In this document: positions 8,607 through 17,860 of the stretch, piece after piece
Layout: every line of letters starts with the position of its first letter
Position numbering within the stretch: position 1 is the first letter of the stretch
Assembly: GCA_017465565.1 (NCBI GenBank)
Contig: JAFTWA010000042.1
Location: 1 to 64,000 of the forward strand
DNA: 64,000 nt
Reading direction: 5' to 3'
Source: Tyzzerella sp.
GTDB taxonomy: Bacteria > Bacillota > Clostridia > Lachnospirales > Lachnospiraceae
The notes under the pieces: model-generated
What the model saw: only the letters and a program-made list of their open reading frames with translations
What the model was told of the DNA's origin: nothing
Databases searched by the model: none
Position numbers and translations under genes: made by a program

Positions 8607-10202
8607 ATGAAAAACATGAAAAAGAAAATAATAGGTGCAATTGGTATTTTACTGGCTGCGGCTATTTACTATTATGTGACGTTGCCGGCAATCAATATCC
8701 ATGCAGTTGGATTCTGGTTTTTTATTATGCTATTGATTGTGGCTGTGATGGGTTACTATATCGCACGTAAGCGTCTTGCACTGAATGAGTTAAAGGAATC
8801 AAAAGCAGTAAAAGGATTTCTGACTGCATTGTTAGTGGTTGTGGCAGTGTATTTGGTTGGCTCTGTTTTATCGTCGCCAATTATTAACGCCAAGAAATAT
8901 CAGCAGCTTTTAAAGGTCGAAGATGGGGAGTTTACGAAAGATATTGAAGAACTTTCATTCGACCAGATTCCGCTTCTTGACAGAGCGTCCGCAACGCTTT
9001 TAGGAAATCGAAAGATGGGAAGCATGATTGATATGGCTTCCCAGTTCGAGGTGGATGAGATATACAGCCAGATTAACTATAATGACAAACCAGTGCGTGT
9101 TTCGCCATTGAAATACGCAAGTCCAATTAAGTGGCTGACGAATCAGGCGGATGGGATTCCGGCTTATATTATGATTGATATGGCGACCCAGACCACAGAG
9201 CTTGTGAAATTGGAAAGTGGTATTAAGTATTCGACATCAGAATATTTTAACCGAAATATTTACCGTCATCTGCGTTTCAATTATCCGACGTATATCTTCG
9301 GCGAATTGAGCTTTGAAATTGATGAAGAAGGAGTTCCATACTGGGTTTGTCCTGTGAAGAAATTCAGTATTGGGTTATTCGGTGGTGAGACAGTAGGGCG
9401 TGTTGTTTTATGTAATGCGATTACTGGGGAAACGTTGGATTATGCGATTAAAGATGTTCCGCAGTGGATTGACCGCGCATATTCTGCCGATTTGTTAGTA
9501 GCGCTCTATGATTATCATGGAACGTTAAAGCATGGGTTCATCAATAGCGTGCTGGGGCAGAAGGATTGTCTTGTCACAACAGATGACTACAATTATCTTG
9601 CAATCAATGATGACGTGTGGGTATACACAGGTGTGACTTCCGTGAGTGGAGACCAGTCGAATGTTGGATTTGTACTCATGAATCAGCGTACAATGGAAAC
9701 AAAATTCTATGCAATTGAAGGAGCTACGGAGCATTCAGCCATGGATTCCGCGGAAGGGCAGGTTCAGAATCTGAAGTACGAAGCTACGTTCCCGTTGCTC
9801 TTAAATATCAGTGGAGAGCCAACTTATTTTATCGCTTTGAAAGATAATGCAGGCCTGGTTAAGAAGTATGCCATGGTAAATGTGCAGAAATACCAGGTGG
9901 TAGGAATTGGCGATACCGTGGGTGAGTGTGAGAAGGAATACCAGGAGCTTCTTCTGAAGGAAGGAATTCAGATTGTGGAGGATAACCGTGAAATGGATTC
10001 CATAACAGGTGTAATCACAAAGATTGCCCAGGGCGTCGTGGATGGAAATTCACATTATTATATTATGATTGAGGGCTCGGATGATATTTTCGATGTGTCT
10101 GTGGTAGAACATCTGGATATTATCAGATATGAAATTGGACAGGAAATCACAATGGAATACAAGATTGATGAAAATGTAAATGTGGTATTATCAATCAAAT
10201 AA
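8607..10202 (+). CDS. Membrane protein of unknown function
   Basis: The 531-residue product has three predicted N-terminal membrane helices (about residues 6-25, 30-50 and 70-90). A large hydrophilic domain of about 430 residues follows, probably extracytoplasmic. I recognise no catalytic motif. The C-terminal 60 residues (beginning near DSITGVITKIAQG) look like a small beta-barrel domain. AAGGAG at 8595-8600 sets the start at 8607. It lies 13 bp after trkH and ends in a strong terminator, so it is probably the last gene of a trkA-trkH-X operon and may be linked to ion or envelope homeostasis. That link is inference from position only. Confidence 0.6.
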   Translation: MKNMKKKIIGAIGILLAAAIYYYVTLPAINIHAVGFWFFIMLLIVAVMGYYIARKRLALNELKESKAVKGFLTALLVVVAVYLVGSVLSSPIINAKKYQQLLKVEDGEFTKDIEELSFDQIPLLDRASATLLGNRKMGSMIDMASQFEVDEIYSQINYNDKPVRVSPLKYASPIKWLTNQADGIPAYIMIDMATQTTELVKLESGIKYSTSEYFNRNIYRHLRFNYPTYIFGELSFEIDEEGVPYWVCPVKKFSIGLFGGETVGRVVLCNAITGETLDYAIKDVPQWIDRAYSADLLVALYDYHGTLKHGFINSVLGQKDCLVTTDDYNYLAINDDVWVYTGVTSVSGDQSNVGFVLMNQRTMETKFYAIEGATEHSAMDSAEGQVQNLKYEATFPLLLNISGEPTYFIALKDNAGLVKKYAMVNVQKYQVVGIGDTVGECEKEYQELLLKEGIQIVEDNREMDSITGVITKIAQGVVDGNSHYYIMIEGSDDIFDVSVVEHLDIIRYEIGQEITMEYKIDENVNVVLSIK

Positions 10203-10213
10203 ATGCAAATGAC

Positions 10214-10253
10214 AAAAAGGTATGTTAAGCGTAAAGGATTAACATACCTTTTT
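10214..10253 (+). terminator. Intrinsic terminator
   Basis: A perfect 15-bp stem (10214-10228 with 10239-10253) ends in five T. The A-rich left arm makes it potentially bidirectional. Confidence 0.9.
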
Positions 10254-10266
10254 ACTTTACTGATAA

Positions 10267-10295
10267 TTGAATTAGGACATCAATTCATGTATAAT
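10267..10295 (+). promoter_or_regulatory. Promoter of the SIS/flavoprotein/cmk operon
   Basis: TTGAAT (10267-10272), a 17-bp spacer and TATAAT (10290-10295). It lies directly upstream of AGGAGG and the GTG start at 10328, which argues against a longer gene start. Confidence 0.75.
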
Positions 10296-10327
10296 AAATT
10301 AGATAGGATAAATTCAGGAGGCACATC

Positions 10328-10981
10328 GTGAAAAAGGGTAACATAAGACAAGGAAAGATTTTAGATGAAGTTTTGAAGACAGATGCAATGAGAATCGAAG
10401 AAACATTGGAACATCTTGACAAAGATGCGTTTAAAAATGCTGTGGATACCATATTGAAAGCAAAAAAAGTCTATGTGATAGGGATTCGCAGTTGTGCTCC
10501 GTTAGCTGAGTTTTTATGTTTTTATCTGAACGTGATTTGTGATAATGTAACGTTAGTGCGTACTAATAGTGTGAGTGAAATTTTTGAACAGATTATTCGA
10601 ATTGGTGAAAAGGATGTAATTATTGGAATCAGTTTTCCAAGGTATTCTATGAGAACATTAAAAGCATTGGAATTTGCAAGTGAGCGGAAAGCGAAGGTAA
10701 TCACTTTAACAGATAGTGTTCATTCGCCGATTAACCTTTATTCATCCTGCAATTTGATAGCGCGGAGTGAGATGGTTTCAGTTGTGGATTCTTTAGTAGC
10801 ACCACTTAGTGTTATTAACGCGCTTGTGACAGCTATGTATATGAGAAAAAAAACAGAAGTTCTTTCAACTTTAGATACATTGGCGAATTTATGGGACGAC
10901 TATCAGGTGCATGGTAGTGATGAGCTGAACCAGGTGGAAGATTCAGTTACATATAATTATAGAGAAAATGAGGAAGAATAG
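10328..10981 (+). CDS. SIS-domain protein related to MurR/RpiR, without HTH
   Basis: The 217-residue product matches the linker and SIS sugar-phosphate-binding half of MurR/RpiR regulators. The SIS motif region starts near VYVIGIRSCAPLAEFL, and GISFPRYSMRTLKALEFA fits the second half. RpiR proteins are normally about 280 residues with an N-terminal HTH of about 75 residues. That domain is absent here, and an in-frame TAG 24 nt upstream plus the promoter position show it is not simply mis-started. The start is GTG with AGGAGG 6-11 nt upstream. The gene abuts the flavoprotein gene. It may be a sugar-phosphate isomerase-like or sensory protein rather than a DNA-binding regulator. Confidence 0.7.
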   Translation: MKKGNIRQGKILDEVLKTDAMRIEETLEHLDKDAFKNAVDTILKAKKVYVIGIRSCAPLAEFLCFYLNVICDNVTLVRTNSVSEIFEQIIRIGEKDVIIGISFPRYSMRTLKALEFASERKAKVITLTDSVHSPINLYSSCNLIARSEMVSVVDSLVAPLSVINALVTAMYMRKKTEVLSTLDTLANLWDDYQVHGSDELNQVEDSVTYNYRENEEE

Positions 10982-12208
10982 ATGAGCAAAGTACTTGTAG
11001 TTGGCGGTGGTGCTGCCGGTATGTTCGCAGCGGTTTTTGCGGCCTACAATGGGAATGAAGTGCATATATTTGAAAAGAATGAGAAGCTGGGTAAAAAAAT
11101 ATTTATTACAGGAAAAGGCAGATGCAATATCACCAATGCCAGTGATATGGATACGCTTTTCGCTTCAGTGGTAACTAATTCAAAGTTTTTGTACAGCAGT
11201 TTTTATGGGTATACGAATCAGGATGTCATCGATTTCTTTGAAAGAATTGGTGTCAGAACGAAGATTGAACGTGGGAACCGTGTATTTCCTGTCTCAGACC
11301 ACTCTTCGGATGTAATCGGTGGACTAACAAAAGAGTTGCACCAATTAGGAGTAGAGATTCATTTGAACACGGCTGTCAAAAAAGTGGTGGGAAAGGAAAA
11401 GTTTGAATATATTGAATTATCCAATGGAAAGAAAGTAGAAGGGGACGCTTGTATTGTAGCAACGGGCGGTTTCTCTTATCAGACGACAGGGTCTACCGGA
11501 GATGGATATAAGTTTGCAAGAGAATTAGGGCATCAGGTGACCGAGATTCTCCCCGCACTTGTGCCATTAGAAATCAAGGAATGGTATGCAAAGGAATTGC
11601 AGGGATTGTCTCTTCGCAATGTAAATGCAGCAATTTATGATGGCAACAAGAAGTTGTATGATGATTTCGGGGAAATGTTATTTACCCATTACGGTGTCAG
11701 CGGTCCGCTAATGCTGAGCGCGAGCAGTTACATCGGGAAGAAATTGCAGGAAAAAGAACTGAAATTAGTCATTGATTTGAAGCCTGCACTGACTTTGGAA
11801 CAGCTTGATCAAAGAGTACTGAGAGATTTTGAGGAAAACATGAACAAGCAGTTTAAAAATGCGATTGGTAAATTGTTCCCGGCAAAATTGATTCCAGTTA
11901 TGTTAGAATTAAGTGGAATTGATCCAGATAAGAAGGTAAACTTGATTTCAAAAGAAGAGAGACTGGCATTTGTGTCACTCATCAAGAATTTTACAATGAC
12001 AATTACAGGGCTTCGGGATTTTAATGAGGCGATTATTACCAAGGGTGGAATTAAGGTAAAAGAAATTAATCCATCTACAATGGAATCAAAATTGGTACCA
12101 GGACTCTATTTCGCCGGAGAAGTACTTGATTTGGATGCACTGACAGGCGGATTTAATTTGCAGATTGCATGGTCTACAGGCTATGCGGCAGGTTCGAATA
12201 TATATTAA
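10982..12208 (+). CDS. HI0933-family FAD-dependent oxidoreductase
   Basis: This is a soluble flavoprotein of the HI0933/BaiN-like family, 408 residues. The N-terminus has the dinucleotide-binding motif VGGGAAG. The family motif GKGRCNITN follows at about residue 44. The C-terminus contains GGIKVKEINPSTMESK and GLYFAGEVLDLDALTGGFNLQIAWSTG-type FAD-contact segments. Members are often annotated NAD(P)/FAD-dependent oxidoreductase or aminoacetone oxidase; the substrate is not certain. The start follows the preceding stop without a gap, with GAGGAAG as ribosome-binding site. Confidence 0.88.
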   Translation: MSKVLVVGGGAAGMFAAVFAAYNGNEVHIFEKNEKLGKKIFITGKGRCNITNASDMDTLFASVVTNSKFLYSSFYGYTNQDVIDFFERIGVRTKIERGNRVFPVSDHSSDVIGGLTKELHQLGVEIHLNTAVKKVVGKEKFEYIELSNGKKVEGDACIVATGGFSYQTTGSTGDGYKFARELGHQVTEILPALVPLEIKEWYAKELQGLSLRNVNAAIYDGNKKLYDDFGEMLFTHYGVSGPLMLSASSYIGKKLQEKELKLVIDLKPALTLEQLDQRVLRDFEENMNKQFKNAIGKLFPAKLIPVMLELSGIDPDKKVNLISKEERLAFVSLIKNFTMTITGLRDFNEAIITKGGIKVKEINPSTMESKLVPGLYFAGEVLDLDALTGGFNLQIAWSTGYAAGSNIY

Positions 12209-12228
12209 ATCAAAAGGAGAAAAAGGAT

Positions 12229-12885
12229 ATGGGATACAATGTAGCAATTGATGGACCAGCAGGAGCTGGAAAAAGTACAGTCGCAAAGCGTGTGGCGAAG
12301 GAATTGGGATATGTTTATGTGGATACAGGGGCAATGTACCGTGCGCTCGCAGTATTTTTCTTGAAGCAGGGCTTAAAACCAGAAGATACTGAGAAAATTG
12401 CAGAGGTTTGTAAGAATGCAGAGGTATCAATTGGATATGAAAATGGAGTTCAGCAGGTTTATCTGAATGGTGAAAATGTAACAGGACAGCTTCGCGAAGA
12501 AGCAGTTGGAAATATGGCATCTGTAAGTTCTGCAATCGGAGCGGTTCGTGCACAATTATTAGAATTGCAGAGAGAACTTGCGAGAACAAAGGATGTGGTA
12601 ATGGATGGCCGCGACATTGGAACCAATATTTTACCAAATGCAGATGTAAAGGTGTATTTGACTGCAAGCGTGGAGACAAGAGCAAAGAGAAGATATTTGG
12701 AACTTCAGGAAAAAGGCGTGGCGTGTGATTTACAGGAAATTGCACATGATATAGAAGAACGTGATACACGTGATATGAACCGTGAGATTGCGCCACTGAA
12801 ACAGGCAGAGGATGCAGTGTATTTAGACAGCTCTGCTATGACTATTGATGAAGTGGTTGACGCAATCAAAGCATTATGTAAATAG
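12229..12885 (+). CDS. cmk: Cytidylate kinase
   Basis: This enzyme phosphorylates CMP and dCMP with ATP. The 218-residue protein has the P-loop GPAGAGKST at residues 9-17, the DTGAMYRA substrate motif at about 32-39 and the DGRDIGT motif at about 125-131. I chose the ATG at 12229, preceded by AAAAGG, over an upstream in-frame TTG/ATG that would overlap the flavoprotein gene. It is followed by ispH at a 15-bp distance. Confidence 0.95.
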   Translation: MGYNVAIDGPAGAGKSTVAKRVAKELGYVYVDTGAMYRALAVFFLKQGLKPEDTEKIAEVCKNAEVSIGYENGVQQVYLNGENVTGQLREEAVGNMASVSSAIGAVRAQLLELQRELARTKDVVMDGRDIGTNILPNADVKVYLTASVETRAKRRYLELQEKGVACDLQEIAHDIEERDTRDMNREIAPLKQAEDAVYLDSSAMTIDEVVDAIKALCK

Positions 12886-12900
12886 GAAAAGGGAACTGAT

Positions 12901-13755
12901 ATGGAAGTAAGACTGGCAAAAACGGCAGGATTTTGTTTTGGAGTAAAGCGTGCAGTGGACACTGTTTACGGGCAGGTAGAGCTTCGGGAAGGAGAAAAAA
13001 TATATACGTATGGACCGATTATTCACAATGATGAGGTTGTGAAGGATATGAAGCGAAGGGGTGTTGAGGTGATTCACAGCGAGGAAGAACTGAAAAATCT
13101 CACTTCGGGCGTAGTGATTATACGTTCTCACGGCGTTCCAAAAAGAATTCATACGATTCTGGAGAAAAACGGAATTACCTGTGTAGATGCAACTTGTCCA
13201 TTCGTGAAAAAGATTCATCGAATTGTCGAAAAAGAGAGCAAAGCAGGAAAGCATATTGTGATTATCGGAGATGCAAAACATCCAGAGGTGGAAGGCATCA
13301 GAGGATGGGCAGAGAGTGGTGTGACAATTATTAAGACAGAGGAAGAAGCGAATGAATTTTTGCCACCTTGTGGAACTGAAGTTTGTATTGTCTCACAAAC
13401 GACATTTAATTACAATAAATTCAAATATTTAGTTGAAATAATTTCAAAAAAAGTTTATAATGTAAGTGTTTTAAATACAATTTGCAATGCGACAAAAGAG
13501 CGTCAGGTTGAGGCTGAAGCGATTGCAAAAGAGGTGGATGCTATGATTGTCATTGGTGACAAGCACAGTTCCAATACTCAAAAGCTATTTGAAATATGCG
13601 ATAGAGCATGTAGCAATACGTACTATATACAGACACTTGAAGATTTGAATGTGAATCAATTAAAGTCGGTACAAACAGTAGGTATTACAGCAGGGGCTTC
13701 AACGCCCAAGAATATAATTGAGGAGGTTCAAAATTATGTCGGAATTAACTTTTGA
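12901..13755 (+). CDS. ispH: 4-hydroxy-3-methylbut-2-enyl diphosphate reductase
   Basis: This is the last enzyme of the MEP isoprenoid pathway, forming IPP and DMAPP with a [4Fe-4S] cluster. The three cluster cysteines are in GFCFGVKRA, DATCPFVKKIH and NTICNATKERQ. Length is 284 residues, normal for stand-alone IspH. In some Clostridia IspH is fused to an S1-domain protein. Here the two genes are separate but overlap by 20 bp in different frames, which gives translational coupling. Confidence 0.95.
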   Translation: MEVRLAKTAGFCFGVKRAVDTVYGQVELREGEKIYTYGPIIHNDEVVKDMKRRGVEVIHSEEELKNLTSGVVIIRSHGVPKRIHTILEKNGITCVDATCPFVKKIHRIVEKESKAGKHIVIIGDAKHPEVEGIRGWAESGVTIIKTEEEANEFLPPCGTEVCIVSQTTFNYNKFKYLVEIISKKVYNVSVLNTICNATKERQVEAEAIAKEVDAMIVIGDKHSSNTQKLFEICDRACSNTYYIQTLEDLNVNQLKSVQTVGITAGASTPKNIIEEVQNYVGINF

Positions 13756-14872
13756 ACAAATGTTAGAAGAGTCATTGAAAACAATACGTAATGGAGAGGT
13801 TGTAGATGGTACAGTCATTGATGTAAAACCTGACGAAATCATTTTAAATATAGGCTACAAAGCTGACGGTATCATTACTCGCAGCGAGTACACAAACGAA
13901 GCAAATGTAGATTTGACTACAATAGTGTCTGTTGGCGATACAATGTCAGCAAAAGTTTTGAAAGTAAATGATGGCGAAGGTCAAGTGCTTCTCACATATA
14001 AGAGATTAGCAGCAGAAAAGGGCAACGAAAGATTAAAAGAAGCTTTCGAAAACAAAGAAGTATTAAAAGCTACAGTGGCACAGATTCTTGGTGGTGGATT
14101 AAGCGTAGTAGTTGGTGAAGCAAGAGTATTCATCCCAGCAAGCTTAGTATCTGATGTATATGAGAAAGACCTTAACAAATACCAAGGTCAGGAAATCGAA
14201 TTTGTAATCAGTGAATTCAACCCAAGAAGAAACAGAATTATCGGTGATAGAAGACAACTCTTAGTTGCAGAAAAAGCAGAATTGCAAAAAGCTTTATTCG
14301 AAAAGATTCAGGTTGGTGATACAGTAACTGGCGTTGTTAAGAATGTAACAGATTTCGGTGCATTCATCGACTTAGGTGGTGTAGACGGATTATTACATAT
14401 TTCAGAAATGTCTTGGGGAAGAGTTGAAAATCCTAAGAAAGTATTCAAAGTTGGCGAAGAAGTGAAAGTTCTTGTAAAAGATATTAACGATACAAAAGTT
14501 GCTCTCAGCTTAAAGTTCCCAGAGTCAAATCCATGGGTAAATGCAGCAGAGAAGTATGCAGTGGGCAATGAAGTAACAGGTAAAGTTGCAAGAATGACAG
14601 ACTTTGGCGCGTTTGTTGAATTAGCACCAGGTGTTGACGCATTATTACATGTATCTCAGATTTCAAGAGCACATGTTGAAAAACCTTCTGACGCATTATC
14701 AGTTGGTCAGGAAATTACTGCAAAAGTTGTTGAACTAAATGAAGCAGACAAGAAGATTAGCTTAAGCATGAAAGCTTTAGAGCCAGTAGCTGCAGAACCA
14801 GTTGTTGAGGAAGCAGCAGAAGAAGTGGCAGAAGAAGCAGTTGCTGAAGCGGCAGAAGAAACAGCTGAATAG
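13736..14872 (+). CDS. S1 RNA-binding domain protein (ribosomal S1-like)
   Basis: The 378-residue protein holds four S1 (OB-fold) repeats, at about residues 15-80, 100-165, 190-260 and 275-345. The last two carry the clear signature VTDFGAFIDLGGVDGLLHIS and its variant. The C-terminal 30 residues are almost only Ala, Glu and Val. It probably binds mRNA on or near the ribosome, as firmicute S1 homologues do, although these are shorter than the six-domain E. coli S1. GAGGAGG (about 13720-13726) precedes the ATG at 13736, which lies inside the end of ispH. Confidence 0.88.
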   Translation: MSELTFEQMLEESLKTIRNGEVVDGTVIDVKPDEIILNIGYKADGIITRSEYTNEANVDLTTIVSVGDTMSAKVLKVNDGEGQVLLTYKRLAAEKGNERLKEAFENKEVLKATVAQILGGGLSVVVGEARVFIPASLVSDVYEKDLNKYQGQEIEFVISEFNPRRNRIIGDRRQLLVAEKAELQKALFEKIQVGDTVTGVVKNVTDFGAFIDLGGVDGLLHISEMSWGRVENPKKVFKVGEEVKVLVKDINDTKVALSLKFPESNPWVNAAEKYAVGNEVTGKVARMTDFGAFVELAPGVDALLHVSQISRAHVEKPSDALSVGQEITAKVVELNEADKKISLSMKALEPVAAEPVVEEAAEEVAEEAVAEAAEETAE

Positions 14873-14894
14873 TAAGAGTAAATTACGCTCATAT

Positions 14895-14925
14895 CAAATA
14901 GAGACTACATGTTAGTCTCTATTTG
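14895..14925 (+). terminator. Hairpin between S1 gene and rnfC
   Basis: A perfect 13-bp stem (14895-14907 with 14913-14925) has a 5-base loop. The T-rich part is inside the stem and the following bases are TGCGTGTG, so it is a weak terminator at best. It could be an attenuator or mRNA-stabilising stem before the rnf operon. No clear rnf promoter was seen between 14872 and 14979. Confidence 0.6.
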
Positions 14926-14978
14926 TGCGTGTGGGCATATGTCAAAAAAATGTCAAAAGTAAAGGAGAGGAAGAAAGG

Positions 14979-16298
14979 ATGGCATTATTAACATTCAAAG
15001 GTGGAATTCATCCAAATGATGGAAAAAGTTTGGCAAAAGACAAAGCAATTAAAGCTATTTTGCCAACAGGTAATTTGGTGTACCCACTCTCACAGCACAT
15101 CGGAGCACCTGCAACTCCAGCAGTAGCGGTAGGTGATAAAGTGCTTGTGGGACAGAAAATTGCAGAAGCTGGCGGATTTGTATCAGCTCCAATTTATGCT
15201 TCAGTATCAGGTACTGTAAAAGCAATCGAACCTCACTTTAATCCAACTGGATCAAAAGTGAACTGTATCGTCATTGAAAATGATGGCGAATACAAAGAAG
15301 TAGAATACGCTCCAGTGAAACCATTTGCGGAATTAACAAAAGAAGAAATTCTTGGGTTAATCGGAGATGCTGGTGTTGTAGGTATGGGTGGTGCTGGTTT
15401 CCCTACCAAGGTAAAGCTTTCACCAAAGGAGCCAGACAAAATTGATTACATTATTGCAAACTGTGCGGAATGTGAACCTTACATTACAGCTGACTACAGA
15501 AGAATGCTGGAAAATCCAGAAGAGTTAGTGAGTGGTATGAAGGTTGTATTAAGTTTGTTTGATAATGCAAAAGGTATTTTCGGTGTAGAAGACAACAAAC
15601 CAGATGCAATCGAAAAATTAAGAGAGCTTACAAAAGACGAACCTCGTATGGAGGTAATGGCATTAAAGACAAAATATCCACAAGGTGCGGAACGTCAATT
15701 AATCTATGCTACAACAGGAAGAGCAATCAACTCTACAATGCTTCCGGCAGATGCAGGATGTGTTGTTGACAACGTTGAGACATTGATTGCCATTCACAAT
15801 GCGGTAATAGGTGGCAGACCACTTACATCGCGCATCGTAACAGTTAGTGGTGATGGAGTAAATGAACCTGGTAACTTCAAGGTATTATTAGGTATGAATC
15901 AAAAAGAGGTAGTAGAAGCAGCAGGCGGACTCAAAGGGGAACCAGAAAAAGTGATTTCTGGTGGTCCAATGATGGGATTTGCTATGTTTACGCTGGATAC
16001 TCCAATTACAAAGACATCTTCATCTATTCTTTGCTTAACAAAAGATGAAGTTGCGGAACATGAGCCAAGTGCCTGTATCAATTGTGGGCGCTGTGTAGAT
16101 GCTTGCCCAAGCAGAATCATTCCTTCTAGACTTGCAGACTATGCAGAACGTTTTAACGAAGAAGCGTTCGTGAAATGGGAAGGTATGGAATGTGTGGAAT
16201 GCGGTTCTTGCAGTTTCGTATGTCCTGCAAAGCGTCACTTGAAACAATCAATCGGTTCCATGAAGAAAATTGTTCTAGCAAATAGAAGAAAGAAATAA
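14979..16298 (+). CDS. rnfC: Rnf complex subunit C
   Basis: This is the peripheral NADH-binding subunit of the Rnf ferredoxin:NAD+ oxidoreductase, which couples electron flow to Na+ or H+ export. The Gly-rich segment GMGGAGFPTKVKL (about residues 137-149) matches the NADH/FMN site of Nqo1-type proteins. Two [4Fe-4S] motifs follow, CINCGRCVDACP and CVECGSCSFVCP. The start is the ATG at 14979 behind AAGGAGAGGAAG; an earlier in-frame start would lie in the hairpin. 439 residues is the usual short clostridial form, without the long C-terminal extension seen in Proteobacteria. Confidence 0.95.
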   Translation: MALLTFKGGIHPNDGKSLAKDKAIKAILPTGNLVYPLSQHIGAPATPAVAVGDKVLVGQKIAEAGGFVSAPIYASVSGTVKAIEPHFNPTGSKVNCIVIENDGEYKEVEYAPVKPFAELTKEEILGLIGDAGVVGMGGAGFPTKVKLSPKEPDKIDYIIANCAECEPYITADYRRMLENPEELVSGMKVVLSLFDNAKGIFGVEDNKPDAIEKLRELTKDEPRMEVMALKTKYPQGAERQLIYATTGRAINSTMLPADAGCVVDNVETLIAIHNAVIGGRPLTSRIVTVSGDGVNEPGNFKVLLGMNQKEVVEAAGGLKGEPEKVISGGPMMGFAMFTLDTPITKTSSSILCLTKDEVAEHEPSACINCGRCVDACPSRIIPSRLADYAERFNEEAFVKWEGMECVECGSCSFVCPAKRHLKQSIGSMKKIVLANRRKK

Positions 16299-16325
16299 AG
16301 AATAGAAAAGGAGAGGTGAACAGAC

Positions 16326-17255
16326 GTGAGTGAAAATTATAATATTTCATCTTCACCACATATACGTTCAAAGGTAACAACAAGCAATATCATGTTGATG
16401 GTTATCATTGCATTATTACCAGCAACAGCCTTTGGGGTATATAATTTTAAGTTATCTGCATTGCTTGTGGTGGTAATCACAACAGCATCAGCAGTATTAA
16501 CAGAATATATTTATCAAAAACTGATGCACAAAAAAGTTACAATCAGTGACTATAGTGCAGCTTTGACTGGTTTATTGTTAGCACTTAACTTACCAGCAAA
16601 TGCTCCATGGTGGATGTGTATTCTTGGCAGTGTATTTGCTATTTTAGTTGTAAAACAGGTATTCGGTGGTCTTGGCCAGAACTTTATGAATCCAGCACTT
16701 GGTGCAAGATGTTTCCTTCTAATTTCTTTTACAGGAAGAATGACAACATTTGTATATGATGGTGTATCAGGAGCCACACCACTTGCTTTATTAAAAGCTG
16801 GTGAAAGCGTAGATGTACTGGATATGTTTGTTGGTAACATCGCAGGTACAATCGGTGAAACATCGGTAATTGCAATCTTAATTGGTGCAATTTTCCTTGT
16901 AGTGATGGGTGTTATTAGCATCAGAATCCCAGTTACATATATTCTGTCATTTACTATTTTCGTGATTGTTTTTGGCGGACACGGATTAGATGTTAATTAT
17001 GTAGCAGCACACCTCTGCGGCGGTGGTTTAATGTTAGGTGCCTGGTTTATGGCAACGGATTATGTAACATCACCAATTACAAAGAGCGGACAAATCGTTT
17101 ACGGTATTTGCCTTGGTGCGTTAACCGGTTTATTCAGAATTTTTGGAGGATCAGCAGAAGGCGTTTCTTATGCAATTATCTTCAGTAACCTTTTAGTACC
17201 ACTTATTGAAAAGGTTACTCTTCCAAAACCATTTGGTAAAGGAGGAGAAAAATAA
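16326..17255 (+). CDS. rnfD: Rnf complex subunit D
   Basis: This is a membrane subunit of the Rnf complex with about nine hydrophobic helices. The segment SGATPLALLK (about residues 143-152) matches the covalent FMN site region of RnfD/NqrB, which carries FMN on a Thr. The start is GTG at 16326, behind GGAGAGGTG. The stop TAA overlaps the ATG of rnfG by one base. Confidence 0.94.
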   Translation: MSENYNISSSPHIRSKVTTSNIMLMVIIALLPATAFGVYNFKLSALLVVVITTASAVLTEYIYQKLMHKKVTISDYSAALTGLLLALNLPANAPWWMCILGSVFAILVVKQVFGGLGQNFMNPALGARCFLLISFTGRMTTFVYDGVSGATPLALLKAGESVDVLDMFVGNIAGTIGETSVIAILIGAIFLVVMGVISIRIPVTYILSFTIFVIVFGGHGLDVNYVAAHLCGGGLMLGAWFMATDYVTSPITKSGQIVYGICLGALTGLFRIFGGSAEGVSYAIIFSNLLVPLIEKVTLPKPFGKGGEK

Positions 17256-17860
17256 TGAAGAATATTATAAAAAATACACTGATTCTTACAGCGATTACAT
17301 TAGTGTCAGGTGTGTTACTTGGCCTTGTATATGAGATTACAAAAGAGCCAATCGCGCTTGCAAAAGAGGCTGCAAAAAACGAAGCTTATCAGGCAGTAAT
17401 GGCTGATGCGGATGCATTTGAAGCTTATGCTGATTACGATGCGAAAGAAGCTGCAAAAGCAATCGCTGATATTGCAGGCTGTGAAATAAATGAGGTTGTT
17501 GTTGCGAAAGCAGGCAGCGAAGCAGTTGGTTATGTTGTAACAACTACAACAAGCGAGGGCTACGGCGGAGATATCCAGATTTCAGTAGGTATCGCAAATG
17601 ATGGTACAGTAACCGGCATGGAAATCCTTTCAATTGGTGAAACAGCAGGTCTCGGTATGAATGCTGACACACCAGAATTTAAAGCACAATATGCCGGCAA
17701 ACAAGTAGAAGCATTTGTTGTGACCAAAACAGGTGCATCTGCAGATGAGGAAATCGATGCAATCAGTGGTGCAACAATTACATCAAACGCTGTAACAAAT
17801 GCAGTGAACTCAGCAATTGTATATTTCAATAATGTGTTAGGAGGTAGTGCAAATGAATAG
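17255..17860 (+). CDS. rnfG: Rnf complex subunit G (covalent FMN carrier)
   Basis: The 201-residue protein has one N-terminal membrane helix and an extracytoplasmic FMN-binding domain. SGATITS near residue 170 is the (S/T)GAT flavinylation motif, modified on Thr by ApbE; an apbE gene is at 48438-49403. The ATG overlaps the rnfD stop, and the end overlaps rnfE by 8 bp. Confidence 0.94.
   Translation: MKNIIKNTLILTAITLVSGVLLGLVYEITKEPIALAKEAAKNEAYQAVMADADAFEAYADYDAKEAAKAIADIAGCEINEVVVAKAGSEAVGYVVTTTTSEGYGGDIQISVGIANDGTVTGMEILSIGETAGLGMNADTPEFKAQYAGKQVEAFVVTKTGASADEEIDAISGATITSNAVTNAVNSAIVYFNNVLGGSANE

Noticed and set aside
12086-12796. 236-codon minus-strand frame opposite cmk
   Set aside because: cmk on the plus strand has complete kinase motifs; the opposite frame has no recognisable domain or ribosome-binding site.
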